Origin: Nitrospira sp.
GTDB taxonomy: Bacteria; Nitrospirota; Nitrospiria; Nitrospirales; Nitrospiraceae
NCBI GenBank assembly: GCA_005116775.1
Contig: SWDN01000003.1
Span: 325,905 to 389,904 of the forward strand
Reading direction: 5' to 3'
DNA length: 64,000 nucleotides
Positions 46,685 through 56,237 of the stretch are shown piece after piece. Position 1 is the first letter of the stretch, and each line of letters starts with the position of its first letter. Under the pieces are notes generated by a model, which was not told the origin of the DNA, ran no database searches, and was given only the letters and a program-made list of their open reading frames with translations. The position numbers and the translations under genes were made by a program.

Positions 46685-46809
46685 CAGGATGCTGAAAAAG
46701 CCCGCCAGCTTCGTTCTCGCATCGCTCAGAGGCTCCAACGTACCACAAAGGTACGCCTCCGTCTCTTCTCTCGCTGCGGCCTTGCTGAACGGCCTTTTTG
46801 AGCATCCTG
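46685..46809. repeat. Imperfect palindromic element with GGATGCT ends (MITE- or REP-like)
   Basis: 125 bp. The left end CAGGATGCTGAAAAAGCCCG and the inverse of the right end (CAGGATGCTCAAAAAGGCCG) agree at nearly all positions. A central GTACCACAAAGGTAC forms the hairpin tip, and the arms are partly complementary throughout. It begins 3 bp after the lptG stop. A half copy lies at 21554. No transposase gene is in the window. I recall similar elements in other Nitrospira genomes. Confidence 0.75.
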
Positions 46810-46911
46810 CGTGGTGAAGCTTCTGCGACGGATCATCAATTGGCTTGTTGACTGCTCCCAGCACTTCCGGTAAGTACAGGGGGCTCAGTTCACCAAAAGG
46901 ATTTCAGCAAG

Positions 46912-48168
46912 ATGCGCTCGCGTGTCGTCGTCACAGGATTGGGAATCGTCTCTCCGATCGGAATCGGAGTGAGTCAATTTTGGAAAGCCGCCCTCGCCGG
47001 GCAATCCGGCATCTCGGCCATTACGTCGTTCGATCCCTTTCCGATGGACGGCTATCGTTCCAAGATCGCAGGCCAGGTGCATGACTTTTCCGTCGAGCGA
47101 TTTCTCGACTCAGCCCATGGCGAACGCGTAGACCGATACGCCCAGTTTGCTCTTGTATCGACAAAGGAAGCATTGGCCGACTCAGGCCTCCAGATGGCAA
47201 AGGAAAACCCTCACCGTGTCGGGGTCATCGTCGGAGCGGGCATGGGAGGAATGGTGATGGGCGAGCGTGAAATCACACAACTCTATCAGCAACAGAAACC
47301 CCATCGCGTTCATCCGAATTTTATCCCCGTCATCACCCTCAACTCGGCTTCCGGCATTGTCGCGATGGCCTACGGCGCCAAGGGTCCTAACCTGACCATC
47401 TCCACGGCATGTTCCTCCAGCGCCCATGCGCTCGGACAGGCGCTCCATTGTATTCGCGAGGGACGAGCCGATGTTGTGATCGTTGTGGGCGCGGACGCTA
47501 GTATTACTCCTCTCGTCTTTGCCGGATTTTGCTCCCTGCGCGCGCTTTCATCAAAATTTAACGACCATCCACAGAAGGCCTCTCGCCCCTTCGAGCGATC
47601 ACGAGACGGTTTCATTATGGGAGAAGGCGCGGGAACGCTCATCTTGGAATCGGCTGCTCACGCCAAAAAACGCCGTGCGAGAGTCTATGCCGAAATTGCC
47701 GGCTACGCCGCCACCAGCGAGGCCTATCACATGGTGATCCCTCGTGAAGACGGCGTGGAAGTCGCCAATACCATGAAGCTGGCTCTCGCCGATGCCGGCG
47801 TAACCCCGGCGCAGGTGGATTACATCAACGCGCATGCGACATCGACAACCATCGGCGACGCCGTCGAAGCCAAAGCCATTAGACAGCTATTCAAATCACG
47901 CGCAGACAAGCTTGCCATCAGCGCCACCAAGTCGTTGATCGGTCATACGCTTGGAGCTGCCGGCGCCATTGGAGGCATCGCTTCGGTGCTGGCCCTCCAC
48001 ACAGGCCAGATTCATCCGACAGCCAACTATGATGAGCCGGATCCGGTTTGTGCATTGGCTGGACTCTCCTGCTCAGTGCAAGAACGTCGCTCAGAAGTGG
48101 CGCTGTTGAATGCCTTTGGATTTGGCAGCAACAACGCCGCTGTGGTATTCAAACAGGCGACGAAGTAG
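46912..48168 (+). CDS. fabF: 3-oxoacyl-ACP synthase II
   Basis: 418 residues, AAGGA before ATG. The Cys-His-His triad is visible: Cys in STACSSSAHAL, His in NAHATSTTIGD and His in TKSLIGHTLGAAG. N-terminal RVVVTGLGIVSPIG is typical of KAS I/II. It elongates acyl-ACP. Its place between lptG and acp/lpxD suggests supply of acyl chains for lipid A, although a specialised synthase is equally possible. Confidence 0.9.
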   Translation: MRSRVVVTGLGIVSPIGIGVSQFWKAALAGQSGISAITSFDPFPMDGYRSKIAGQVHDFSVERFLDSAHGERVDRYAQFALVSTKEALADSGLQMAKENPHRVGVIVGAGMGGMVMGEREITQLYQQQKPHRVHPNFIPVITLNSASGIVAMAYGAKGPNLTISTACSSSAHALGQALHCIREGRADVVIVVGADASITPLVFAGFCSLRALSSKFNDHPQKASRPFERSRDGFIMGEGAGTLILESAAHAKKRRARVYAEIAGYAATSEAYHMVIPREDGVEVANTMKLALADAGVTPAQVDYINAHATSTTIGDAVEAKAIRQLFKSRADKLAISATKSLIGHTLGAAGAIGGIASVLALHTGQIHPTANYDEPDPVCALAGLSCSVQERRSEVALLNAFGFGSNNAAVVFKQATK

Positions 48169-48169
48169 C

Positions 48170-48261
48170 AGGTTGATTTGGTTTGTCTGGTTTATTAAGT
48201 TTGTTTGGTCGGACGAAGAAACAAACCAGATGAACCAAATCAACCAAACAAACCAAATAAC
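48170..48261. repeat. TTTGGTT-type 3'-end repeat, copy 6
   Basis: GGTTGATTTGGTTTGTCTGG on the left pairs with AACCAGATGAACCAAATCAACC on the right (48221-48243, written here in parts: AACCAGATG, AACCAAATC, AACC). It begins 2 bp after the fabF stop and lies before acp. Confidence 0.75.
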
Positions 48262-48294
48262 GTCCTTTAAGAGAACGACGGAGAACATCGACTG

Positions 48295-48618
48295 ATGGCA
48301 ACTGATCCCACCATATCGCTGAAGATCTGCACTGCCTTGGGCGAGTACCTGAAACGCGATCACACTACCATACTGGTGACACAACATCTCCGTGACGATT
48401 TGGGGCTTGACTCGATGGCCGTGATCGAACTGCTGTATCGCATCGAGGAGGCCTTCGATCTTCAAATCCCCGACCAAGACCTGGTTGGGCTGACGACAGT
48501 CGGTCATGTCGTCACCTATGTTGAGAAGCGGTTGGGGAAACCTGCCTCACCGGCTCGAACCAAAAAACCGGCAACACCGTCTAAGCCGAAGGGCAAGAAA
48601 AAGTCCTCATCTCTATGA
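48295..48618 (+). CDS. Acyl carrier protein
   Basis: 107 residues. The phosphopantetheine Ser is in [19 protein letters not shown]; the fold spans about 8-80. An unusual Lys/Pro/Ser-rich tail of about 27 residues follows, and a basic tail is atypical for an acidic ACP. Neighbours suggest it serves the fabF/lpxD pair. Overlaps lpxD by ATGA. Confidence 0.88.
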   Translation: MATDPTISLKICTALGEYLKRDHTTILVTQHLRDDLGLDSMAVIELLYRIEEAFDLQIPDQDLVGLTTVGHVVTYVEKRLGKPASPARTKKPATPSKPKGKKKSSSL

Positions 48619-49709
48619 CAACGCAGGCACGCAGTCCTATCTCACTGAGACAGATCCACGATGTGGTCGGCGGAGAACTTGTGGGGTCGCCGCAGACTTC
48701 GATTACGAATCTGGCCGGTTTTGAAGAAGCAGGCCCAAACGATTTGACCTTCGTCACAACGAATCGGATGCTCAAGACGGGCCGGCCTGTCTCTGCAGGA
48801 ATACTCCTCGCCCACCGGCGCCTGGCAGAGATTGTCAATCCTCACATCGTCGTCGCCAATCCTGCACTGGCCTTTGCCCAAGTCGCCCGCGCCTTCTTTT
48901 GCCCCGTCCCTCCTCCCCGTGGCATTGCCGCCAATATTGTTCGTGGCATCGACACCCGTATTGGCCCCGATGTCTCGATCTGGCTCGGTGTCTCTCTAGG
49001 AGACCGGGTTACGATCGGAGCGCGAGTGACGCTCTATCCTGGCGTCTTTGTCGGCGACGACACGACCATCGGGGACGATGCGCTCCTCTATCCGAATGTC
49101 GTCGTCCGGGAAGGCTGCACCATCGGCGCACGAGTGATTATCCATAGCGGCACGGTGATCGGAAGCGACGGATTCGGCTATGTGCAGGATCAAGGGCGGC
49201 ACTACAAAATTCCACAGCTCGGCGGAGTCACGATCGAACACGACGTCGAGATCGGCGCAAACGTCACGGTGGATCGAGCCACTCTCGGTCAAACAGTCAT
49301 CAAACAAGGCACGAAGATCGATAATCTGGTCCAGATCGCCCATAACGTCACGATCGGCGCCCATTCCATCCTGGTGGCACAGGTCGGCATCGCCGGCAGC
49401 ACACGCGTGGGACACCATGTGATGATCGGTGGACAGGCAGGGTTGGCAGATCACATCGTCATCGGAGATCAGGTCATGATTGCCGCTCGCGCGGGTGTCA
49501 ATCGCAGCCTCGAACCGAACCAGATCGTGTCAGGGGCGCCCGTGATGCCTCATGAAGTCTGGGTAAAAGCTCAAGCCGTGATCCCACGACTCCCTGAACT
49601 CCGACAGACCATCCGCACATTAGAAGCTAGGGTGAAGCAGCTTGAAGCGTCGCGCTCGATACCTGCAGCCTCCAAAACGAAGACCAAGAAAATAAAACGT
49701 GAAGCTTGA
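48615..49709 (+). CDS. lpxD: UDP-3-O-acylglucosamine N-acyltransferase
   Basis: 364 residues. An N-terminal uridine-binding domain (about 1-100) precedes a left-handed beta-helix of hexapeptide repeats (about 105-320; [20 protein letters not shown]). The catalytic His lies in [11 protein letters not shown] and GFGYV is a conserved pocket motif. It adds the N-linked acyl chain from ACP in lipid A synthesis. The Lys-rich C-terminal tail resembles that of the adjacent ACP. Confidence 0.92.
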   Translation: MTTQARSPISLRQIHDVVGGELVGSPQTSITNLAGFEEAGPNDLTFVTTNRMLKTGRPVSAGILLAHRRLAEIVNPHIVVANPALAFAQVARAFFCPVPPPRGIAANIVRGIDTRIGPDVSIWLGVSLGDRVTIGARVTLYPGVFVGDDTTIGDDALLYPNVVVREGCTIGARVIIHSGTVIGSDGFGYVQDQGRHYKIPQLGGVTIEHDVEIGANVTVDRATLGQTVIKQGTKIDNLVQIAHNVTIGAHSILVAQVGIAGSTRVGHHVMIGGQAGLADHIVIGDQVMIAARAGVNRSLEPNQIVSGAPVMPHEVWVKAQAVIPRLPELRQTIRTLEARVKQLEASRSIPAASKTKTKKIKREA

Positions 49710-49717
49710 TAACCGGC

Positions 49718-49760
49718 TACGAGACAGATCAGATAGGCCAGATGAACCAGACAGACTGGG
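49718..49760. repeat. TTTGGTT-type 3'-end repeat, copy 7 (degenerate)
   Basis: Contains GAGACAGATCAGATAGGCC and AGATGAACCAGACAGACTGG, recognisable as a right-arm-only copy. It fills the gap between the convergent stops of lpxD and the following gene. Confidence 0.5.
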
Positions 49761-50288
49761 TTACTCCACCACGCCGCGCCAACAAAACAGCTTCGCCCAA
49801 TAAAATCCAGCCCATGGCACCAACAAAGCCGGAAGCAGGCTGAGATCGCCGTACACATAGGCCGCTGCTGTTGAGGAAAAGAGTAGAATTGCTCCGGCAA
49901 TTGAGATTGCCGTGACAAAGCCTCGTCCCGGATGCTCGATGGTCGGCTCCTCAAGTTCTGCTTTTGACTGGGTCTTCCTGTTGCGTTGCGCGATCGCTGT
50001 CCTCATCTTTGCGGCATACACTTCGGGAAATGTTTTAAAGAGATAGCGATGATAGCGCGCCTGCGCGAACCCACAGGCCGCGCCAATAACGAGCAAGACC
50101 GAACTGCTGAGAAATGTCACCCAGCTGTAGGTATGGCTTGCCACTAATTGATAGGCGAGCGACCCCAACCCACCGACCATGCAGATCAGTCCGATTGTTC
50201 CAGCAGGAAGGAGGATATGGGATCGGACATAGTAGCGGGCTTGCTCGTCGATCTTCTCCGGTTTCAACACCGTCACAAGTTTCGGCAT
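49761..50288 (-). CDS. Hypothetical membrane protein
   Basis: About 175 residues from ATG 50288. Four hydrophobic segments (about 24-45, 56-80, 123-143, 148-165), in two pairs separated by a basic cytosolic loop (KMRTAIAQRNRKTQSK). No known domain. The adjacent lpxD may only be a neighbour. Confidence 0.6.
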   Translation of the reverse strand: MPKLVTVLKPEKIDEQARYYVRSHILLPAGTIGLICMVGGLGSLAYQLVASHTYSWVTFLSSSVLLVIGAACGFAQARYHRYLFKTFPEVYAAKMRTAIAQRNRKTQSKAELEEPTIEHPGRGFVTAISIAGAILLFSSTAAAYVYGDLSLLPALLVPWAGFYWAKLFCWRGVVE

Positions 50289-50960
50289 CGATACGATCTC
50301 CCAACAAACAGGCTGCGCGGTCATGGTGGAGCGCAGATCTGACAGCTCGACCTTCCCAAGACGGCGGCATCATACCATCCTTCCTCTGCATGTTACATGG
50401 ATGAAAAGAAAACATTGCCGCGCTGTATTGCTGCCTGATCCCACAGGACACTCCATTCCATTGATTGGATGCGAGATTGTGGATGAGAGATGCGAAACCG
50501 TAGACACCGTGCCGAGTTCACATCGCATATATCCTCATCTGCCCACACCACAGCACAACGAGAAGCGCCGGCAGTAAAATACTGCTTCCCAACTGGTCAT
50601 TCGCCGATTGCACCACGAAGCCCTGCGAAGAAAAAGGCGATAGAGGTGCCGAACACCCACACAGTGTTTCTCTGTGTCCACAAAAGATGTGTATGGGCTG
50701 TGGATAATCATGTGGATGAGCAAGCAAACCGATGCCGTATCACGGCACATCACTCATTGCCCAATCGGTAGGCAACACAATCTGTGCAATTTCACCAGGA
50801 TGCGATCCTTTAGCAGAAAATCTGGTTGGGCAAAAGAAGCAGATTCAGAACGTCCTGGGATAGGCTTGATGATTTGTCGTACAGAACTGTGCAGAATGGC
50901 AGGGCTGAGCAACCACCGCCGATGAGCAATTGCAACACGAACGCACATCATTCATATGGG
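50289..50960. other. Long intergenic region with a DnaA-box-like cluster
   Basis: About 670 bp without a convincing gene. DnaA-box-like nonamers: TGTGGATGA (50478-50486), GTGTCCACA (50674-50682), the perfect TGTGGATAA (50699-50707), and TGTGGATGA (50711-50719). A palindrome ACACAGTGTTTCTCTGTGT lies at 50660-50678. There is no dnaA or dnaN nearby. Confidence 0.5.
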
Positions 50961-53063
50961 CTAGATAGCCAGGATTGCGCTTATCGCCGACCGCTCGACG
51001 CGCCCGATATTGCCCCATTGTTCTGCCATCGGGATCAAGGCATGGATCCGCGTCTCGACAGTTTCCAGTCGCTGCGCCAAGGCCGATGTTTTTCGATAGG
51101 CGGCGACCATCAGAAAGGACCGCAGCCCTTGTAAAAACATGGTGATCATCGTCGCCTGAACATGGCTGGCCAGATCGTGGAGGGTTTCGACTTGTTCGAG
51201 AACTGGATCGAGCTGAGATGCCGTCACAAAATCTGTCGCCCCACTCGCCCGCAATCTCTCAAGCGTGGAACTGATGATGGGAACACGATGACGAACTTCT
51301 TGAAGGAATTCTTCGTCGAGTTGGTCAAGTTCAAAGATGATTCGTCCAACGGCGGCGACATTGAGATGATCGGCCTCCTGCTCGGCTCGTTGGATCACCG
51401 CCTCCAACACGTCGCGGGCCGGCTGCATGGAGCGGGCACGAGCTTGCTGGAGATCGCGAAGGGCTTGAATAAGCGGAACGCTTGATTTCCCGGTGAGCGA
51501 AGCCTGCAACATCTGTAGCTGAGGCGCTTCAGCTTGCTCCTGCGCCAAGGCAGGAAGATCCGGCAAGGATTGACTCACCGATTCCACAGGAACGTCTTCG
51601 CGCCCAGCCTGTTCGGCGTCCCGATCTCCTGCTAAGCGACGCACGGCCAGATGGATTCGATCCAATCCCTCTTGAAGCGATTGAAGCGCTGCCGTCATGG
51701 CGCGTGGTTCTTGTCGTCCGACATCATAGAGAATTGGAAGCAGACTCGATGCCATCTGCTCCACAGTTGTGAGCTGCACCGTCGACGCAGATTTAGCGAG
51801 ATTGGTAATCCCCTGCAAAAGAATTCCATAGAGTTTCGGACGCACCGTTCCGTTGGATTCTTGCGCAAGCTGTTTCACCGCCATCTGAATTTGGGCCAGC
51901 CATTCGTGCGCTTCGAGGGCAAACAATCCGATCACTTCCTTTTGAAAATTGACATCCTCAAGGTCTTGCGCCGGAGGACCATCACTCCATCGATCCTTGC
52001 GAGACTGTGACTCAGGCCCACCTTCCAGGGCAGGCGCCATTGATGTCCTAGACTCGACAGCGCCTTGGATCGCGCTCGCCAGCGCGTCCAAACCTTCCAA
52101 CAGCGATGTAAACTGTTCTGACACCGATGGAAGAGCATCTGACGTTCTGATTCGCGTCTCATTTGCCGGAGACCGCACGCGTGCAATGTCAGGAGATTCG
52201 AGTGTTTCGATGATCGACACGAGAGGGGTGCAGCTGAGGTCGACCTGCCGCCCCTCTTGCCCATAGGCGGCATCGCCCTCGACCCATACAACCGGGCGCA
52301 GTGGATAGCGCGTATTGACACGCATGACTGCCCCAATCTCTCCAGTGGTTAACCGTACCGAGGTGCCCAGTGGATACGCCGACAGTTGTTCAACCAAGGC
52401 CTTGATGACCTCGCGAGGGAATGACGTCCGTTCCGCCACCATGAGCTCCCGCACCGCTTCATGGGGGAAAAAGCGTCGACGATACCCGCGCGGGCTCACG
52501 AGGGCGTCGAAGATATCCACCACACCGATGATTTGCGCAAACTCGCAGACTTGCCGTCCCTTCAGTTTGTTTGGATATCCCTGTCCGTTCCACCGCTCAT
52601 GCGCCTGCCGCACCACTTGCGCGAGCCACTCGTATTGCTGGCCTGCCTTCCGAATCGTTTGATAGCCAAGTTCTGGATGTTGCTCAATCAATGTACGCTC
52701 ATCCTGCGTCAATCGGCCCGACTTCGTAATCAGCGATTGCGGCACGGCAAAGAGACCGATGTCGTGCAGCAGCCCTGCAAATGTAAGCTGCTCCAACTCT
52801 TTCCCGTGATATCCCAACCGAGCCCCTACTTTTGTTGCCAGAATCCCGACATTCACAAGGTTCGTAATCAGCGGAGGACCCGAGGGGCCGCTCATCGCCT
52901 GAACGACTAATTGGTCGCTTCTCTTCAGTGACTCAGAAATCTCCACCGCAAGAGCAGACAAGGCCCCTAAATCGAGCGGCTCTTGCCGCTGCACGGCAAG
53001 AGCCACGGCAGTCAATCGCTCCTGCGCCAAACCATACAAGTCCGTCATGTTGGATCCGCTCAT
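50961..53063 (-). CDS. HD-GYP domain protein with Hpt-like C-terminal part
   Basis: 700 residues. HD-GYP phosphodiesterase features: HDIGLF with His100/Asp101, QAHERWNGQGYP with GYP at 162-164, and the surrounding helices (about 60-230). The C-terminal part (about 375-700) is helical and shares the LFALEAHEWLAQIQMAVKQL type start with the protein encoded at 53987. It is thus a probable c-di-GMP hydrolase coupled to a chemosensory-like module. Last gene of the chemosensory run. Confidence 0.8.
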   Translation of the reverse strand: MSGSNMTDLYGLAQERLTAVALAVQRQEPLDLGALSALAVEISESLKRSDQLVVQAMSGPSGPPLITNLVNVGILATKVGARLGYHGKELEQLTFAGLLHDIGLFAVPQSLITKSGRLTQDERTLIEQHPELGYQTIRKAGQQYEWLAQVVRQAHERWNGQGYPNKLKGRQVCEFAQIIGVVDIFDALVSPRGYRRRFFPHEAVRELMVAERTSFPREVIKALVEQLSAYPLGTSVRLTTGEIGAVMRVNTRYPLRPVVWVEGDAAYGQEGRQVDLSCTPLVSIIETLESPDIARVRSPANETRIRTSDALPSVSEQFTSLLEGLDALASAIQGAVESRTSMAPALEGGPESQSRKDRWSDGPPAQDLEDVNFQKEVIGLFALEAHEWLAQIQMAVKQLAQESNGTVRPKLYGILLQGITNLAKSASTVQLTTVEQMASSLLPILYDVGRQEPRAMTAALQSLQEGLDRIHLAVRRLAGDRDAEQAGREDVPVESVSQSLPDLPALAQEQAEAPQLQMLQASLTGKSSVPLIQALRDLQQARARSMQPARDVLEAVIQRAEQEADHLNVAAVGRIIFELDQLDEEFLQEVRHRVPIISSTLERLRASGATDFVTASQLDPVLEQVETLHDLASHVQATMITMFLQGLRSFLMVAAYRKTSALAQRLETVETRIHALIPMAEQWGNIGRVERSAISAILAI

Positions 53064-53100
53064 AGTCTGAAACCACCTTCAGGGAAGGTTCGAGCCACCA

Positions 53101-53907
53101 TTATATGACTTGCCCGACCCGTTCAACGAGCCGATCGTCGATCTGTGTGACACTCTCGATCGCTCCAGCAAAGAGACATTGATCGCAGAGCGCATTGATG
53201 AGTCGCCCGATCCCTTTGCTCTGTTCGTAGATCCCTGCCATCGCCTCTTTGGTAAACACATCTGTCCGCTCTGTCACGGACCTCATGCGAGCGACAATAT
53301 ACGACGTCGTTTCCTCTGCCGTGAAGGGGCCTATATGTGCGCGAACCGCGATCCGTTGATTCAACTGGGGAATCCCTGCAACGCGACGACGCAGTTCCGG
53401 CTGACCAATCAGCACAATCGTTAATAGAAAACAATCGTTGAGCTGAAAATTCGTCAGCAATCGGAGATCCTCAAACCCTTTGGCGCTTTCAATCGCTTGC
53501 GCTTCATCCACAATCAGCACTGAACTGATCCCGCGTTGGGCATTCGATTGTAGCCGCTCGTTTAGTGTCTGCAACCGCCTTCCTTTCGACCGCATACGCC
53601 CAAGCCCAAACTGAGACAACACCTCATCCAGCAATTCGGATGGAGACAAGGCGGGATTGGCCACAAGGGCAACATCGTACCGGGCAGGCAACAGCCCAAC
53701 GATCAATCGACGACTCAGCAAGGTTTTTCCGCACCCGACGTCGCCGGTAAGAAGAAGCAGACCCTTGCCGGTCTGAACCCCATAACTCAACCACCGATGC
53801 GCCGCATCATGTTGTGAGCAGGGCACATAGAATCGAGGATCCGGCACATTGTCAAACGGGAAGGCTCGGAGCCTCCAATATTTCGTATAGTCCACATCAA
53901 CACTCAT
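53101..53907 (-). CDS. ExeA/GspA-like AAA ATPase
   Basis: About 268 residues from ATG 53907. N-terminal YWRLRAFPFDNVPDPRFYVP is typical of ExeA-type ATPases. Walker A LLTGDVGCGKTLLSRRL, Walker B SVLIVDEAQAI, and a sensor region IGQPELRRRVAGIPQLNQRI. The family assists type II secretion assembly or cell-wall remodelling; here it lacks a peptidoglycan-binding domain. It is placed between the Hpt-like and HD-GYP genes. Confidence 0.78.
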   Translation of the reverse strand: MSVDVDYTKYWRLRAFPFDNVPDPRFYVPCSQHDAAHRWLSYGVQTGKGLLLLTGDVGCGKTLLSRRLIVGLLPARYDVALVANPALSPSELLDEVLSQFGLGRMRSKGRRLQTLNERLQSNAQRGISSVLIVDEAQAIESAKGFEDLRLLTNFQLNDCFLLTIVLIGQPELRRRVAGIPQLNQRIAVRAHIGPFTAEETTSYIVARMRSVTERTDVFTKEAMAGIYEQSKGIGRLINALCDQCLFAGAIESVTQIDDRLVERVGQVI

Positions 53908-53986
53908 CCCGCCATCATTATCGATCACGATGTTCGGCCCCGCCAGCGGTTTCGACAGCCCGATGAGGAGAGTTCAGACATATTCA

Positions 53987-54934
53987 TTACAGGTGGCCGG
54001 CAGGAAGCAACCGATCAACCGCGTCGCATTGAGCTTTCTCATATTCCACCCATTGGCGGGCAACGCCGCTCATGACCTGCAGCCGTGCCTTGACCGAATC
54101 CACCCGCGTGGCAGCCAGAAGCGCTCGACCTTGCACCACCACGGTCAACAGACTGTGCAAACCTGTAAAAAATGACACCGCCGCACTCGCATTCGCCTGC
54201 TGCGCTTCTGTGCGCAACTGCGCGACATCTTGAAGCGAAGCTTCGAGCGCCATCTTGCATGAGGAGCCTATGTCCCTATCCAACTTGAGCGCATCCATAT
54301 TCCGCACAATCTCAGGAATCTTTTCGTCAACCGCCCTCAGAAACACTTCGTCCGCCTCGGACGCTCGCACAAGATACCCTTGAATGACAACAGGATCGAT
54401 GCGATCTATACCGGCTTGAACCTGTCCTTCCACTTGCTCAATCAAAGTGCGGATGACGTTACGTCCTGCTGTACCATCGGGAAATTTCGTGCGTTGTAGT
54501 TCCTGAAGCGTTCGCAAAAACTCGCTGGATGAAAGACTTGGACGGGCCTCCTCAGTCACCGTGTCACTCGACACGTCCTCGAATGCGATACCCGTTGCAC
54601 GAGTCAATGCAGTATGGATCTGCCCGAGCTGTTTACACAGCGAGAGGAAGTCCTGAACGGAAAGTGATTTCTGCGGGTCCTGAAGAGCGATAGCAAAAGG
54701 AATTGCTTCGAAGCTGACCTGCGCGACATCGGGAAGATTCAGCGTGGCTGCAGATCCGCCAAGATTCGTCAATCCAGCCGATATCGTCCCAATCAGCTTC
54801 GCATGACGTTCCGGCGCCGGCCCCTGTTGCAACTCATCCAGAGCGACATGAATGTTCTGGAGCCATTCCTTCGCTTCTTGAACAAACAGATCGATCAGCT
54901 CTTTCTGGAAGTCATCCGAGGAGTCGGCAGCCAT
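53987..54934 (-). CDS. Hpt-like helical protein
   Basis: 315 residues. FVQEAKEWLQNIHVALDEL resembles the first helix of Hpt domains, but the HxxKGxA phosphoacceptor motif is absent. The chain is nearly all helical and shares its layout with the C-terminal part of the HD-GYP protein downstream. It may be a degenerate phosphotransfer or scaffold protein. Confidence 0.65.
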   Translation of the reverse strand: MAADSSDDFQKELIDLFVQEAKEWLQNIHVALDELQQGPAPERHAKLIGTISAGLTNLGGSAATLNLPDVAQVSFEAIPFAIALQDPQKSLSVQDFLSLCKQLGQIHTALTRATGIAFEDVSSDTVTEEARPSLSSSEFLRTLQELQRTKFPDGTAGRNVIRTLIEQVEGQVQAGIDRIDPVVIQGYLVRASEADEVFLRAVDEKIPEIVRNMDALKLDRDIGSSCKMALEASLQDVAQLRTEAQQANASAAVSFFTGLHSLLTVVVQGRALLAATRVDSVKARLQVMSGVARQWVEYEKAQCDAVDRLLPAGHL

Positions 54935-54986
54935 AACATTGGTCTTTCATAGGACGAACGATTCGCGAGAAAAGATGAGTACGGGA

Positions 54987-56213
54987 TCAGGGCCGTCGCT
55001 TGCCATTCCCCAGCTGAGAAGCCAACCCTGCAATCTCGCCAAGCTTTGTCGCCATTTCCTCGAATCGTTTAGAGGCTTGTTCGGCTGCCAGTTCAGTTTC
55101 AGAAACACGCTTCATCAAAAGACTATTTCGCTCTCGCTCGGTCTGAAGCAGTGCCTCCCCTTCCTGAACCTTCTGCAATGCGCGCTCAGCTTCGGAAAGG
55201 CGCGCGGCAAGATCTCGATTGGTGTGCTGTTCGGCAGCCAGCGTTTGCTCCAACGCACGCACTTGCGCGGAAGCCTGCTCACCCTCGGCCACACGACGAG
55301 TTAGATCGCTCGTTTGCTCTTGCTCCAGCGCAAGTTGTTTTGCCAACACCTGTGATCGGGTCACCGCCTGTTCCATCTCAGCCATTTGTTCAACCAATTG
55401 AGCCGCAGCCTGGCGCTCGGCGTTTAGAGCCGCTTCCAATTCTTGAACACGGCTCGCGCCCGCTTGCAACTCGGCGAGACGCGCGGCCTGTTGGGCTCGA
55501 TCTTGCCGTTCTTTCTGAAGCTCGGCCTCGAGCTCCTGCACCCGTGCAACAGCGCCGTCGGTCTCTGCAAGCTGCTTCTTCAGCTGAGCAATCCGCTCTC
55601 GCTCCCCTGCCAATATCGACTCGAACTCCTGAGCACGGCCCACTTGTCCTTCGAGTTGTGCCACTCGCTGCGCGCTTCGCGTTGCGCGATCTCGCTCAGC
55701 CAATAATTCTTCCTCCAGCGGCTTCAATCGTGCAACAGCCCGACGATAGCCATCTAATTGTTCGTCGCTTACACGTGAACTTTGAGTCGACTCGATCGGC
55801 TGAGCCACCTTCTCAACACTCTTAACAGTAGGGGCCACGGTGCTTTGCCGCTTAGCCAATAATTCCAATACTCGATCCTTGAGAGAGGTGCCTTGGAACG
55901 GCTTTTTCAGGACTCCATCCGCGCGACAGGATTCCGCCTGCTTTGTCACCTCATCATTCACGATGCCGGAGATGAGAAGCACAGGCGTATTCGCCAGCGA
56001 CCTCTGTGCGCGCACGAAGGCGCACACTTCATAGCCGCTTTTGTCCGGCATAATGACATCGGACACGACCAAATCAGGAGTCTCTTTGGCCAAATACGCC
56101 AATGCTTCCTCGCCGTTCGCAGCAAGCGTGACTCCAAATCCGGCCTCCGTTAGCAACCGTTCAGCGACTTTCCTGACCGCGATACTATCGTCGGCAATCA
56201 AAACTTTTGTCAT
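54987..56213 (-). CDS. Response regulator with long coiled-coil tail
   Basis: 408 residues. REC domain (about 1-120) with phosphoacceptor Asp52 in LVVSDVIMPDKSG and Lys in KKPFQG. The remaining about 280 residues are repeated Ala/Glu/Gln-rich heptads (VQELEAALNAERQAAAQL). No DNA-binding or enzymatic output. It may act as a phosphorylation-controlled polar organiser for the chemosensory array. Confidence 0.78.
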   Translation of the reverse strand: MTKVLIADDSIAVRKVAERLLTEAGFGVTLAANGEEALAYLAKETPDLVVSDVIMPDKSGYEVCAFVRAQRSLANTPVLLISGIVNDEVTKQAESCRADGVLKKPFQGTSLKDRVLELLAKRQSTVAPTVKSVEKVAQPIESTQSSRVSDEQLDGYRRAVARLKPLEEELLAERDRATRSAQRVAQLEGQVGRAQEFESILAGERERIAQLKKQLAETDGAVARVQELEAELQKERQDRAQQAARLAELQAGASRVQELEAALNAERQAAAQLVEQMAEMEQAVTRSQVLAKQLALEQEQTSDLTRRVAEGEQASAQVRALEQTLAAEQHTNRDLAARLSEAERALQKVQEGEALLQTERERNSLLMKRVSETELAAEQASKRFEEMATKLGEIAGLASQLGNGKRRP

Positions 56214-56237
56214 AATGAATACCTTCCTTCAGACCTC

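Noticed and set aside
15781-49760. TTTGGTT repeats as a CRISPR array
   Set aside because: Copies are kilobases apart, differ in length and lack regular spacers or cas genes.
50289-50960. Chromosomal origin of replication
   Set aside because: DnaA-box-like sites are present, but no dnaA, dnaN, gyrB, rpmH or clear AT-rich unwinding region.
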